Positions 42,951-54,716 of a stretch of DNA of 64,000 nt are shown here, one piece after another (the stretch's first letter is position 1; every line of letters starts with the position of its first letter). The position numbers and the translations under genes are program-made. The stretch comes from Eutreptiella sp. 'Long Island Sound 2002'. Taxonomy: Eukaryota > Euglenozoa > Euglenophyceae > Eutreptiales > Eutreptiaceae. Under the pieces are notes generated by a model. That model was not told where the DNA came from. It was given only the letters and a program-made list of their open reading frames with translations, and did not search any database. The DNA is taken from positions 172,429,285 through 172,493,284 of the forward strand of contig OZ038378.1 in the NCBI GenBank assembly GCA_964036045.1, given 5' to 3'.

Positions 42951-44393
42951 ATGGGGCATATCGCCCTCGCGTCTGCAGACGTGTGGGGGCAGATCTTGCA
43001 GTTTCAGCCCGTGAGCACTGCCATTCGGATGTCCCGGACCAACCGGTTGCTGCATGGCATCGTGGAGGCAGAGGTCCTGTCCAAGCCAGAGCGCCTCATT
43101 CAAGTGTGCAGGTACGCAATGTGGCCCAGCATCGAACTGGTGCATCCCCTGGACCCTGCGTACTCGGCCCACGGCGTTGTCCTGGAGCTCAGCCATGAAC
43201 TTTGCGCAGACCTCGGGGCTGTGCTGCGCGCGGTGTTCCATTCAGATCTCCTGAACAGCCGGGGGCATGCGGTGGGGCACATGGCGGACGCGTCGCCTGT
43301 GGCCGCTACGGCCCTGCAGCGCGTCCTCCCGCACCTTCCCGGAGCTCATCGGAGGCGCATGGCGGCTGTGGCCCAGCTCACGGCGCGGAGCCTCGTCCCG
43401 CTGCGCTGCATTGCACACGCGTACGCGGAAGAGGAGGCCCCCGAACTTTGGACCCATCTGCCCTCCGCCTCCGTGACCCACAAATCGCACGTGTTGCTGA
43501 TTGGGCATCTGCCCCTGGCGGACCGCGAGACTGAGGCTACGTCAAGCAACAGTGCGCAGCCCGGAACACTGCAACACCGCGATACGGATCTGGGGGACAT
43601 GGACCGCTGCACGCCGGACCGGGACGTACCGAGTCCCGGCGACCCGAGCGGCGGTCTGGGTCGCGGTTGTCTCGGCGTCCGGGCCTCCTCTCGCCCCCCC
43701 AATGCGTTGCATGATGTGCAATCCCTTTTGACCGGGGCCACAACAGCACCGGAGTCATTCCCGGAGGTAAAGGCTGGGGGGGACTGGTATAAGTTCGCGG
43801 AGGAGCTGCAGGGCCTGGCCGCAGCTGCCGGAAGCGATGCGCAGCTGGTCGCCGTCCGCTTGTCGACGTATTTGGAGTTCACACACTGCGACGCCCGGAG
43901 GTGTCGGCAAGCGCGTCGGGAGGATGAGGGGGATGGGGGGCCGGAGGATCGGTACGACTGCGACCTCTCCATGGCCGACGAGGCCGTGGAGAAGGAGATT
44001 GCGCGGAAGTACGTGACGGGCCTGTACATCCAAAGTGCCATGTTGCCGCCCGCCGACCGGGTGTACAAGCCCCGGGTGGATGCCCCGGGCTATTGGATGA
44101 CCCAGCACCGGGTCCCGACCCACCGCTTGACGAGGCATGGCCAGCTTTGCCAGGTCAACACTTGCACACTGGGCCGGCTTTGTAGGTATGCCCACCATGA
44201 GGCAGAACTCAACCAGGACTTTTATGCGTGGGAATTGGACCTGTTCAGGCCGGAGAGGAGCCGCCGTTTGGAGCTGATGGCCGAGGCCAGGCATGGGTAC
44301 CGCACTCTTTTCAAGGAGGTCCAGGGTGTGTGCCCGCGGCGGGTCTGTTGGCTCTGCCATGGGCTACAGAAGGATTCGGTATTGCAATTGTAG
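42951..44393 (+). CDS. F-box-like protein with CCCH-type zinc motif
   Basis: Single exon of 480 residues, GC3-rich, TAG at 44391-44393. The ATG at 42951 is the first after the acceptor-like ACACAG. Residues about 7-40 (LASADVWGQILQFQPVSTAI and RMSRTNRLLHGI) match the helix pattern of F-box domains, which recruit substrates to SCF ubiquitin ligases. The middle is helical and Ala/Leu-rich with a Ser/Gly/Asp-rich linker (about residues 195-265). Near residues 397-413, CQVNTCTLGRLCRYAH gives C-x4-C-x5-C-x3-H, close to CCCH zinc fingers that bind RNA, and CPRRVCWLC lies near the C-terminus. An acidic-basic stretch (REDEGDGGPEDRYDCDLS) precedes the finger. Function unproven; the F-box call is by pattern only. 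Confidence 0.6.
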   Translation: MGHIALASADVWGQILQFQPVSTAIRMSRTNRLLHGIVEAEVLSKPERLIQVCRYAMWPSIELVHPLDPAYSAHGVVLELSHELCADLGAVLRAVFHSDLLNSRGHAVGHMADASPVAATALQRVLPHLPGAHRRRMAAVAQLTARSLVPLRCIAHAYAEEEAPELWTHLPSASVTHKSHVLLIGHLPLADRETEATSSNSAQPGTLQHRDTDLGDMDRCTPDRDVPSPGDPSGGLGRGCLGVRASSRPPNALHDVQSLLTGATTAPESFPEVKAGGDWYKFAEELQGLAAAAGSDAQLVAVRLSTYLEFTHCDARRCRQARREDEGDGGPEDRYDCDLSMADEAVEKEIARKYVTGLYIQSAMLPPADRVYKPRVDAPGYWMTQHRVPTHRLTRHGQLCQVNTCTLGRLCRYAHHEAELNQDFYAWELDLFRPERSRRLELMAEARHGYRTLFKEVQGVCPRRVCWLCHGLQKDSVLQL

Positions 44394-47300
44394 CATGGCC
44401 CAGCGGAGTGGGTCATGTGGATTGTGTGTTCGTCTGTTGAGCCAACAACATTCACACAAGTGAGAGGCTTGCGTGGTATCGTGTTTGGCAGCCTCAGGGG
44501 AGGGGACGGAGGTAGCCACGGGGGTGTCAGTACCGTCGTGCTGAAGGACGTCGAATTGAAAAGGATTTCCCAATCCGGCGGTGGGCGAATATTGGCGGTG
44601 GGATTGCGTCTGGAAGCATTTACTGCGGCCACTTTGTGCGCAATTTCCTGGATTTTTGGGATTATGACACAATTTTGCGGTAGCTTCTAGTTGCTCTTGC
44701 ACTACCCCTTGTCGTCCAGTTTGCAGTGTAATGGGGCCTTCCTGGCCAGCACGGGGCTTCCAGGTTCCTAGCGAGGGCCCTGGCCAGCACCCTACCAGGA
44801 TTCCTACTAAAGTCCCTACAACAAATCAGGTGTCCGGAAGACTTTGCTCAAGGCAATGGGAAGAAGCAGGTCAACCAGTCAGCCCCCCCCCCCCCCCTGT
44901 CCAAAAAAAACCACTTGAGGAATGCCCTTCCTCCCAGGAGGAGGAGGGGGGGGGTCCTACCAGGTTTACACTGCCGCCCCTGGGACACCCCATTTTGCGG
45001 ACCCTACTATTGCAGCCATTTCAGCCTTCCCCATTCCAAGGGTTGCATGGCTGGTTGACACCTCGTTGCTGTAGGGAACCTGATACAGCAGGCGGGCTCC
45101 TGCCTCCTCATGGAACCTGGTATAACAGGTGTTGTGCGGCCGATTGACTCCTCCTTTCGGGGACCTGACATAGTAGGCATTCCATCCCCATCTGATATGG
45201 TTGGGGTGGTGAATCCTGATACAGTGGGGGCCATACAGCTGGCTGTGCGCTTGGGCCTCCAAAAGGTTGTGCAGCATTCAATTCTTGTAGCACTCGATTT
45301 CTAGTTTCGCATGCGATGTTTGTCAAGGCCGGTATGGTAGTTGGGTTCATCTCACCAAAGATGAGTTGCATCTGGTGTTTGGGTTTTGTTTTAGTATTTT
45401 TTTACGACCTCACGAAGCCCCTAAAATGCTCTTGTTGGCTTGAGGCTTGAGGCAGTCCGTGCAATAGCGAACGACGCCGGAGTTGAGTGCATTCCTGTGC
45501 GGGGCAGGGGCCCACAAAAATTTGAAGAACCACCCGAAAATGCGTTACTGGGTTTGGTACCCTCCAGTGAATACATCATAACTCCTAATTGCACCTGGCT
45601 GTCTAATAAACAAGAGGGTCCCCAATCATTGTTATACTGTGAAGGTCCCTTGATCCATTGATGAAACACTGTTTCTGCTTCAACGACAAATCTTTCGGAT
45701 GGGAATGCATTGGCGGACCACTTCAGCTACTCTCACCCCTTCACTGCCCATAGACGCAAACGAGAAACGACCTCGATCAACCGAAGCGGGTACACACAAA
45801 AGACAAAGCACTGGGCACAGGTGTTGTATTGCCACCTCAGACCAAACAAAACCAAACACAACTCCCTCAAATCTGCATTTGACACAAACAGGCAAACAAT
45901 GGCAGAAGAATTGTCCTTGATCCCATGAATATACGATTTTATCGCCAAAATCTTGTCTCACATTGCTCACGACACTTGATACCAAATGAAACTGGGTAGT
46001 TGTGAGAATCAGGCCGTTCCTGGTATAACCATCTCAAATTAGCCTCCGAACAAATTGGTAGACAGTCGCCTGTCTAACTAACGCAAGGCACTATTTCAGG
46101 CTTTTTGCAGGCGCGCATGGGCACGGGGGCACTATCCTCGTGCAGCACTTGTAATGCGGAGGGAGAGATGAATGGTTGTGTGAGGAACCCGAAGGCAAGT
46201 CGCAGGATGTGTGGGTCATTCATTGATTGACAAGTTCTTTGGTGGTTGCAGCTGTATTACACAACGGCATCTTTTGTCAGCACAAGTAATGCTTTCAACA
46301 GGTAGCGTCCACCGTTGTTTAAATTGCGGATGATTTACTGCCTGTAATCTCGTTTGTGTGGCAAATGGATGAAGTAAATCGCTGGAAGTGTCCTGCCGGA
46401 AACACCAAGTGACGGTCACAATTGCATTCCCCAACAAAGACCTGCAGCCAGCAAACACTGAGTGTCGGAACCACATTGATTTGGTAATCAGAGGAAAACG
46501 GCATGTGCACCAGGTCTGATGATCAAAATGATTCTTCTGCAAGTGTACTTGTTGTCAAGGCCCCACAGTACCAACCCGCCTATAGAGATGCTGCAGCGGC
46601 CCTTTAAACCGCTGTACCGTATTGCACCATGTACTCCCGATTGAATGAGTTGCCGGGGAAAACATACTTCCAACCTTTTTGGGCACCTCTTTATCCCCAA
46701 CCTGTTTGACCATTTTGCCGCGAAAACATTTTTCGTGACCCTTTCGGCACCAAAATTTGCAATAAGGCGCACTCCCTCCATCGGGCTGCTGGACAAATAA
46801 GTCAGGGATGCCTAAACGCTGTGCGACTTGCACGAACGGCGGCGTTGTGCCCCGAGCAACAAAAGACAACCAGCCACACCGGGATATACAATCCGACCCT
46901 GTGGTACAGGGTCTGAGGCGCCCGGCATCGGCCACTTTTGCCTGCACGCGGCATCGTGAAGCATATTCCAAAACGAACCACGGCAGAGCAAAACAGGACG
47001 TCGATACGGGACCTTGACACAAAGAGTTTCGGGTTGTTGTGTGCGCGCACCGTGCAATGTTTTTGTATGACCCCTGGACCCAAAATGTTGTTTCCTGCGC
47101 CGTCTTAGATTTGGGCAGTTTTCCAAGGGTTCTGTCCAGGGGGTAATTTCCGGGAGCCCAACCAAAAGGGTCCGAACCGTCCGCACACTGTGCGACATCG
47201 CCCTCCATGGCTGCTACGATGTTGTGAGTCGTGGTGCGGAATCGCATTCGATGGGGGCTGGACTGAGGTAAATGCAACGTGGTGCAGAGAAGGCTCATGG

Positions 47301-48381
47301 CAAACATGTCGCTGCAGCTGCAGACCTGTGAGACACCACGAGGGCTTCTTTGTGTCCTCCTCCTGCCTCGTGTAGCTTGGACAAGGGCGTCCCTTGACCA
47401 CAAGAAGAACGAAAAATTGTTCTCGCGGAATGGCTGCAGATTGAAATGCAGATTCTCAGAACGATTTAGGATAATGTGCTGTTGTGCCCTCGTTCATCAC
47501 CAGATTGGGCGACAGAAATGGGTGACAGTGCAGGCTGCCACACAACAGCCACCCTTGGTGAGTGCTCGAGCTCTGGAACTGGCGGCCTCCAAGGGCATTC
47601 AGATTGCAATTTTCTTGTCTGGACATAAACCGGCGGCCAATTGGGAGAAACGGTGTGCCGGATGTTCCGATCTGGGTGTGTCTTGGCTTGAGCTCTGTTG
47701 TGATGCAGATCAATACCATGGATGGCAGTACCCCCGCGTTCACTCCCGCACTTGGGCACACTGCAATTCCAGCTTCTGTGCCTGCACATCCAACTGCAAA
47801 GACCTCACATTCATCGCTGAACATAAGAAAGAGGAGCAACACTTGGAGGGTCCTGTGCTTGAACTGTTGCTGTTATGCTGTGTGGTCCTCTCAGGTCCTC
47901 TCCACTGCACCCCCTTCGCCAAACATGGCACGAGGAGAGGCCTGTGCTTTTGCTTTTGTTGTGGTTTCTGTAGCCAGTCCAGAATGGTTGTTTCTATGGT
48001 AGGTGGCAAATGCTGTGAAGTAAAGCACTCCACTTTTCTTACAGGATCATGCGCGTATGCCTCAAAGGCCATGGCCTTCTGCAAAAAACCTTGCACGACG
48101 TAAAGTGCCTCGAATTACTGCTTGTGAATCGTACTTTCCTGTTGTTGTTCACGCTTCCTGACGGTCTGCCCACACAGATGGTCATGTGGTCCATGGTGTT
48201 GCCATGAAGTCGCTTTGTCCCTTAGGGACTGGACTCGGGCTTTAACCGGCAGGCGCAACAATAAACGGTTGGTGGCTCCCACTGTCCAAATCATCGGACG
48301 TTCCCCACTGTTATGGCTGCCCAAATGTGATGTCCTGAACGTGCACCGCCGGGTCTGAGTGAGCACGCGCCTGCCACTATT
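44394..48381. other. Intergenic stretch, no secure gene
   Basis: Open frames such as 46555-47403 (minus) and 47279-48103 (plus) overlap each other, are cysteine-rich by accident and show no GC3 bias. There are C-runs at 44883-44896. A possible decayed coding fragment lies at 45440-45661. Confidence 0.5.
45440..45661 (+). pseudogene. Possible coding fragment, unrecognised
   Basis: The open frame has protein-like composition (AVRAIANDAGVECIPVRGRG and ALLGLVPSSEYIITPN) but no splice sites, no GC3 bias and no start context. It may be a remnant of a mobile-element gene. Not identified. Confidence 0.2.
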
Positions 48382-48642
48382 ATGCGTCGTTCTGCTCGTG
48401 GGGATGATTTTGTGTCAAGGAATAGGAAGCCCAAAGCCATTCCAAAACCTGAAGCTAAGCCTGCTCCAAGCCTGCCCCCAAAGGGCAAGCATGTGAAATT
48501 GTTCAAGATGAGGCGCAAGGTTGGAAAGGGCTTCTATTCCACAGCTCCTGATGCCCTGATGGGCATGGGCAGTGAGGACCTGCAGAACTTGCTGAAAAAT
48601 GCTGCACATTGTGTTCTAGTGCCCTGTAACAATAGTGCTTAG
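48382..48642 (+). CDS. Small basic ORF, 86 residues, unrecognised
   Basis: ATG at 48382, TAG at 48640. Rich in Lys/Arg/Pro at the start (RNRKPKAIPKPEAKPAPSLP) with KLFKMRRKVGKGFY. Codon use (many A/T-ending codons) is unlike the host genes nearby. A donor-like CGCAAG|GTTGGA in phase 0 could splice it to the membrane exon at 48939, but that is speculative. Alternatively it is a transposon-derived fragment. Confidence 0.3.
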   Translation: MRRSARGDDFVSRNRKPKAIPKPEAKPAPSLPPKGKHVKLFKMRRKVGKGFYSTAPDALMGMGSEDLQNLLKNAAHCVLVPCNNSA

Positions 48643-48938
48643 GGTGAGGTATGGGCAGGTTTTCGGTCACCAGGACCCGGTGTGACCGTCGTTCTCCTGA
48701 CTTTCCTGGTGCTTGCGTGGGGGGGGGGGGGGTATGAGCCCGGAGAAGGCTCATAAGACTGCGGGGCCCCACGCTGGAGGAGGCGCAGCATGGCCCCGGG
48801 GCGCTGGCCCACTGCCATTGTTCCACCCCCTTCCCGCCACGCGCTGTTGCGCATCTTTTATGGTTTGCATTCCTTTGTACCTGCGTAGCCCCCAACCGTG
48901 TGTGCCCACCGAAGCCAACTCCTGCGCCCCGCCCTCAG

Positions 48939-49472
48939 ATCGGCATCCTGGTCGTCCTGGCGCTGTATTTAAGCGAGCAGCCCCCTTCCAACCACTGGTC
49001 GCGCCTGCGGCAAAAGTCACAGCTGGTCAGCGCCGTCCTCATTTGGCTCATTTGTGTAGCCACCCTCATCGACATCGTCCACGGCGTCAATTATGTGCAG
49101 CAGGGCCGGCGGATGAGATCCGCGAGGGGCGAGTTCATACAGATGAAGAAGGAGAGCATTGGCAGGACCGAGCACATGCGCACGCCCCCGTTCTGCCTCG
49201 CCATCGTCGGGTTTTATCTGCCGGGGCTCGTGGTGCAACTCCTCGTTTTGGTGTTGTTTTTGTTCTGCAGCGTTGCACAGGTGCGGGTCTGGGTGGACGA
49301 CGACTACTCCATGTACAAAGTTGTCGTGGGGGGCCTCGCGCTGCAGGTCATCAACGAACTGGACAATGACGTGGTCCAACATGTCTTCTGCGAACTGGAC
49401 CGCCAGCTCGACGAATGGGACCGTCTCCGAAGGGGCTTCCAAAGGAGCGACGACGTGGATGATGTCCATTGA
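48939..49472 (+). CDS. Terminal exon of a multi-pass membrane protein
   Basis: Acceptor CGCCCTCAG|AT in phase 0, stop TGA at 49470-49472, 177 residues, strongly GC3-rich. Hydrophobic segments: residues 1-11 (IGILVVLALYL, probably the end of a helix started upstream), 29-51 (VSAVLIWLICVATLIDIVHG) and 86-113 (FCLAIVGFYLPGLVVQLLVL and beyond). The C-terminal 60 residues are soluble and charged (VINELDNDVVQHVFCELDRQ), likely cytoplasmic. No family recognised. There is no ATG at its start, so at least one 5' exon exists upstream that I could not identify. Confidence 0.6.
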   Translation: MGILVVLALYLSEQPPSNHWSRLRQKSQLVSAVLIWLICVATLIDIVHGVNYVQQGRRMRSARGEFIQMKKESIGRTEHMRTPPFCLAIVGFYLPGLVVQLLVLVLFLFCSVAQVRVWVDDDYSMYKVVVGGLALQVINELDNDVVQHVFCELDRQLDEWDRLRRGFQRSDDVDDVH

Positions 49473-50324
49473 GCATAGGGCACTGCGCACATCAACCCGA
49501 AGCGCTTTGAAGTCTTCGACGTTGCTTCAACAGTCTAACAAGACGCATCCGCACAGACGAACGCACGGCACACTGCGGCAGCAATAGAGTCCTCTTCAGG
49601 GGCTGAGTATGGAAACTCAAAAGAATCGCTATTTGTTCGAAATCATACCCCAACAGCGCACCCCAGGGGTTTTCAGGATCGGACACTCTCAGGCAGTGCA
49701 TTGCACCCTGAAATGTTGTACATATAGTTGCTGTCCTTGAATGGTGCAATCGAAGTGAAAAACGGCTCCAATGGTGGGCACTCAGGTCTGCTCTTCAGGA
49801 ACCTGTTTTTTGTGTTATGTTCAGGGCGGCCCGCCAGGCTGCCGGTTTGACTGCCAACTGCTCTGAGTGACCAGCCAACCGCTGTTCTTTGGCCGAGGCT
49901 CAGTACTGCCCTTCTTCCATTTGCTCCCTCCAACCTCCTTCCTTTGCACCAAATGAACAGCATTTGTGCTTTTGACAAGTGCAGCCTGCCGCAAGTGAAG
50001 GGAGGTAAACTCTTAGGGGGAGTGTCAGTGCACTGGGTGCACGCTGGGCATCTTTTTGGGCCCATCCCCTGCCCATGACCATTTTTGACTCCCTCCCTGC
50101 TTTGCCTCACCCGTATCCACACCAAACAATCCACAAATTGAGTGGCCCCTTGAGTTGGGAATATGGAATCATAATCCACAAATTTCTGTGACCTGGGGAT
50201 ATGCTATGGACCATGGGACCATGTCCCACCTCATGTTTAGACTGATAACAGCAACTCGGCCGCCACGCAAGATGGGAGAGGATGAGGCAGAGGTGTGTGC
50301 TTTGTGCACAGGAGAGCCAAAGGA

Positions 50325-50545
50325 CTGTTTCCGCCTCCATTTCATCTCGAACTCCTGCTTCTCTTCCACCAATTCCATCTCAAGTTTCATCCCGGATCCC
50401 ACTTGCATTTCCGCCTCCCAGTTCCACTTCGAATTCTACCTCCAAATCCACCTTCGAATGCACCTCCAGTTCCATATTGAATGCGACCTCCCATTCCACC
50501 AATGCAAGCGAGGTGGAATTGGAGCTGAAATTGGAGGCGTGTTTT
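50325..50545 (+). repeat. Degenerate (TTCCACCTC)n-type repeat
   Basis: About twelve variants of TTCCACTTCGAATTC, CCTCCAGTTCCAT and similar. It produces long open frames on both strands that are not real genes. Confidence 0.7.
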
Positions 50546-51399
50546 TTTGTGGAATCGAAATTGGATGATAAAGGGTTCCCAGGGCAACCTACTTCTCCCT
50601 GCAACACACCCAACATTGCTGCAAATGATCAGCTTTTGCCCAAACATCAAGTTCGGAGTGAAAGCATTCAGTTGCGATATCTTCCAGCGCTCCTACTCCA
50701 CCCTCTATGCCATCTCTTCCACCTTCAATGCGGCTTGCAAGAGCACGGGGAAAGCGGCCTTACACCGGGCCACACTTGTGGGAATAATACTGTTTGTCAG
50801 GCACATGAGAAATGACATGCATTGACATTGAATTCAAGTATTTTGCTTCATACAGCGTGCTTTGGTTAGGGAAGGTTTGCGGTCCACTCTGGTCTACTTA
50901 GGGGGCTTCTCTAGGGGAGCGTGAAACTGGGGTTAAAGCCGGCATAGGTAATAAAAAGGTAGTGCGCCGGGGGCGTAGGGGAAAACTCCCCCTTAAAACC
51001 ACATGGCATTGGGTATGGGGTTACAGAGTGGGACAGTTGTACTACTACTGGACACCTCCGCCAAGAAAAAAGAGAAACTGGGCCAAGGGAAAGGTGCAAG
51101 CACAGCACAAGCACCTTGAGCCCCCAGGACCAGTCACAAGACAGATACCTTCGAGACACTTATTGTACAGAACCCAACAAATGCCAGCGTCAGGGCCATT
51201 TTGTAGGAAGCATGATTTGTCCGTGAGAGGGGGGAAGGGTGAGTTGATGGAGCATGTCAAGGTTCACTTTCAAGGGTTTTACTAGCGATAGGCAGTTTAT
51301 TATTTATTATTACTCAGAACGTTTGGGTGGTCAAACTATGCGTCATTCTATTTGATGAAAAAAATTGCTTCCGTTCATCTTGAATTGTGCAAGGTGTAG

Positions 51400-51560
51400 G
51401 GTTGGGATGCAATCATGAAACACATGTGGGGGTAGCAACAGATGTTTGAATGATGGAACACATATGGGGCTAGGAACCAATGATTGACCAGTTGGGAACC
51501 CATGGGTGAAGGCATGAAGGGCGAGGAACCAATGGTCAAACACATGTGGTACCCATGGGC
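51400..51560. repeat. Degenerate repeat with AACACATGTGG / GGAACCAATG
   Basis: Three or four units of GAAACACATGTGGG, GGAACCAATGATTGACC and GGAACCCATGGG type. Confidence 0.5.
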
Positions 51561-52927
51561 CTTTTTGGGAAAATGTGTAACGGATGTGTGACCTTGTTCT
51601 TTCGCTCTTAAGGACCGCCTTGCTTCCAAGTTGAAAAATTTAAAGGCCCTTGGAAGGATTCGTTCCTAGCACACCCCTTTTTTGGCCACGCCAACCAAGA
51701 CGAAACCATTTGTTTTTGCACAAAAACAAGCACTTTTGTGACAATTGACAATTTCTTGTCAGTTGCATCTCAGTGCATCACTTGACCACATCTCGAAGCT
51801 TTGTGCGCCATGATTGTTTGCACATGGCCCGGAACAATTGTGCACATGGAGTTCGCTGCATGTCAGCCGCCGCTACGACATGGAATTTGGAACGAGAGCA
51901 ATACTGTTTGGTTGAACCCCCACACATGTCAATTGGCCATCCTTTTGAAAGTCATCAACCCTCTACCAAAGACCCCCATGCTTGGGGCAGTGGCATGGAG
52001 GAGGGGTGGCAAGAAGGCCCCCGCTTCCATCATACTCTGCTTCCCCCCCTCCAACAAACATGCCACTTATTGACCACTCTAGTCCCATCTATAAGCACAA
52101 CCGATTTGTGCAGTGGCAGCAGCCGGACTCTGCAATCTCGAGGCTGCATGACATGTATTTGTGCGTAAAACTAGTGGCTAGACCACAAACAAGTGCTAAC
52201 CCAAAGCATCATGACCCCAAGTAGGTTTTGGAGGGCATGGTCTCAATGAATAGGAAGTTGAGTGGGGGACTGTGGTCAGGTGTTGGTGCATTTTGCTTGT
52301 GCAAGAGCACATGTGTGCGTGTGTGTGTGTAGTGCCTAAGTGGAGCCAAGGTAACCGAGGGTGACCTGTGGTAAAGGGAACGTGGTGAGTCTAGCCAGAA
52401 GAATGACCTTGGTTGCAATAGCGGGTGCAAGAGAGCTGACCCTACCGAACATTGAGGCTCGGAAACATTCTATAGTGCGGGTGATGAACTCAAGACAACA
52501 TTTGGCACCATTGCAGCAAGGTCCATTGAGATGGGAGACTTCAAAAGGAACATTCTGGTTGAACTTGAGTGATTGAGTAAATGTTTCATGGCCCCCTTAG
52601 AGGCTATTGTGGCACGCGGGGTAGGACACCTTCTAGGGAGTGGGGATGCCACATTGCGGAGGTCAGCTGTGAGCACACCAAGTGGTTGGGGGATGTGGAA
52701 AGCAGCTATTTGGGGATGGATGGATATGTACATGTCAGTATGTATCCATCTGTGGAAAGCAAGTCCAGGTCCCCAAGGGGTATCCAAAGGACACATAGGA
52801 TCGGTTGGAGTACAACCAAATGTTTATCAATGACGTGAACAAGGACATCAAAAAGAATCCCTATGAGGCTTGTGCGCGGAACATGAATCCGCGTGCAAAG
52901 CCTAAGTGCATAAGAAGTGAGTACATG

Positions 52928-53090
52928 AAAAAAAGTGCACGCGAAGTACATCAAAAATACCAGAAGTTTTTGTCACTTTTTTCCCCCATATGTGGCCTAC
53001 ACCAAAACAAAACCAAAAGTGCACGCACTTACGCCAAAAAAAAAAGCATGCAACTTACGTGTTTTTCTGCATGTGACCGACGCTTTCCTC
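52928..53090. repeat. Dispersed AAAAAGTGCACGCGA repeat, copy 2
   Basis: AAAAAAAGTGCACGCGAAGTA, AAAGTGCACGCACTTACGCC and the tail CGACGCTTTCCTCTG correspond in order to 3191-3335. Confidence 0.6.
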
Positions 53091-53400
53091 TGACAAAAGA
53101 GCCCCCATTGAGCATGCCAGAGAATGGGTGGGCAGGAGACATCGTGGTGTTCGTATGTGTGCACATGCTCTAGTGCAGTGGACAGTGGCCTATTCAGGTC
53201 CTGGACACTAGTGCGAAAGGATGGTCAGGGAGTTATCCAGTTAGGGCTGGAGTGCCTACCCCACTGCTCTAGTGCAGTGGGGTTCCCCAAGGCATGACAC
53301 ATCACAGAGGCGTACATGCTTGGGTCTATTGCCCCCAGAGGTCCCCACTTGGCACACACTGGGCAGGGCATCGCTATGGGTGCAACCCAGTATGGGGTCT

Positions 53401-53578
53401 GTAGTGAAACCTAGTAAAAAATTTTTTTTTTAAAAAGTTTTTTTTTTACTAGGTAACAGTTTACTAGGTAACACGTTTTTTTACTAGGTATTGGGAACCT
53501 AGTAAAAAAAAAAACTTTTTTTTTTACTAGGTTTCAAAACCTAGTAAAAAAAAAGTTTTTGTTTTTACTAGGTTTCAG
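53401..53578. repeat. A/T-rich TACTAGGT inverted-repeat element
   Basis: Alternating ACCTAGTAAAAAAA and TTTTTTTACTAGGT motifs, at least four of each orientation, forming long potential hairpins. Confidence 0.75.
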
Positions 53579-53580
53579 AA

Positions 53581-53870
53581 CTTCTGATTTTGCCCCCCGC
53601 TCTGCAGCGGTGGGGCTCCCCGATACGGCAGGGGTGAGGTAGCCACTTTGCCCACTTGTGGGCCACTTCTGATTTTGCCCCCCGCTCTGCAGCGGTGGGG
53701 ATCCCCGATACGGCAGGGGTGAGGTAGCCACTTTGCCCACTTGTGGGCCACTTCTGATTTTGCCCCCCGCTCTGCAGCGGTGGGGCTCCCCGATACGGCA
53801 GGGGTGAGGTAGCCAATTTGCCCACTTGTGGGCCACTTCTGATTTTGCCCCCCGCTCTGCAGCGGTGGGG
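53581..53870 (-). repeat. 85-bp tandem array, 3.4 copies
   Basis: Unit starts CTTCTGATTTTGCCCCCCGC at 53581, 53666, 53751 and 53836; period exactly 85. Copies differ by one or two bases. The reverse complement contains TGGCTACCTCACCCCTGCCG, related to the family at 30500 and 40630. It opens frames on the minus strand because 85 x 3 is a whole number of codons; not a gene. Confidence 0.95.
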
Positions 53871-53879
53871 ACCTCATGT

Positions 53880-54111
53880 GCACCTCATATATGTATATAT
53901 ATATTTATCATATAAAAGCTCCTTCTTTTCTTGAGCCTCATTTTATTTTTGCTGACCTTGCAATACACGGTTTGGCCCGGGTGGGGCGCCACTTACACAA
54001 GTGGCCTGGAATAGACCAGGGGGCACCATGCCCTTAAACATAAATACCACCTACCGTTGACCCCCCCCCCCCATAAACTTGGTTTTTTTTGTTCAAATTC
54101 AAGTCCAAATT
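53880..54111. other. Spacer between A/T-rich elements
   Basis: Includes a TA-rich stretch (53885-53915) and a C-run (54060-54072). No gene. Confidence 0.5.
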
Positions 54112-54335
54112 TGTCACTACCTAGTAACCTAGTAAGGGAAAATTTTTTAAATTTTTTGCTTTTTTTACCTAGTAAAAAAAAAAATTTTTTAAATTTTTTT
54201 TAAAATTTTTGCTTTTTTTACCTAGTAAAAAAATTTTTTTTTAAAAAAAATTTTTTTTTACTAGGTTTTGCTACATTTTACTAGGTTTTGCTACATTTTA
54301 CTAGGTTTTGCTACGTGCATACTAGGTTTCACCAA
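54112..54335. repeat. A/T-rich ACCTAGTAA / TTACTAGGT element with 18-20-bp tandem
   Basis: CCTAGTAAAAAAA and poly-A/T hairpins, followed by three tandem copies of TTTTACTAGGTTTTGCTACA at 54257-54316. Confidence 0.75.
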
Positions 54336-54716
54336 ATGCCCCCCAGTATGCCCATTCATGGTAGGGTCGTGCTGCATTGCTGGCCCATACAACCAAACAA
54401 GGGGTCTTGACCAACCCATGTGGGGAGTTACTGTTGGTGCTATTTGCAGGGGGCTGAGCCCCAGCACCTAATGACACACTATTTGCCACCACACCTTATC
54501 ACCACACAGTGAGACACAAGGGTGTGTGTGCATTCATGCGGTGAGTGGGGTAAGGCACACGTACATCGCTAAGATAACATATCAACAGGCACATTGCAAG
54601 GTGCACAGGTATGTACCCCTAGTGACCTTGCTAGTTGCCCTCAACGAGGAAGCCCATGAGATGTTGCGCCACAGCCTCCAGTTCCATGGTCTAATGGTGA
54701 GGTCAGATTTTCACTC

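Larger units (their letters stand above)
49473..52927. other. Intergenic stretch with degenerate repeats
   Basis: No secure gene. Contains the AATTCCACCTCC-type repeat (50325-50545), a CACATGTGG/ACCAATG repeat (51400-51560) and scattered unsupported frames around 51773-52224. Confidence 0.5.

Noticed and set aside
46555-47403. Minus-strand ORF with faint ankyrin-like phrases in a neighbouring frame
   Set aside because: The resemblance needs frame changes and covers only a few residues; not supportable.
47279-48103. 274-residue ORF rich in cysteine
   Set aside because: Cys arises from TGT/TGC-rich DNA; overlaps other open frames, no GC3 bias, no splice logic.
50282-50815. 177-residue Ser-rich ORF
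   Set aside because: Produced by a degenerate TTCCACCTC repeat; both strands are open.
53581-53870. CRISPR-like direct repeats
   Set aside because: 85-bp contiguous tandem units without spacers, in eukaryotic DNA.
53534-53883. Minus-strand ORFs with repeated peptide units
   Set aside because: Open in all frames because of the 85-bp tandem array; not a repeat protein gene.
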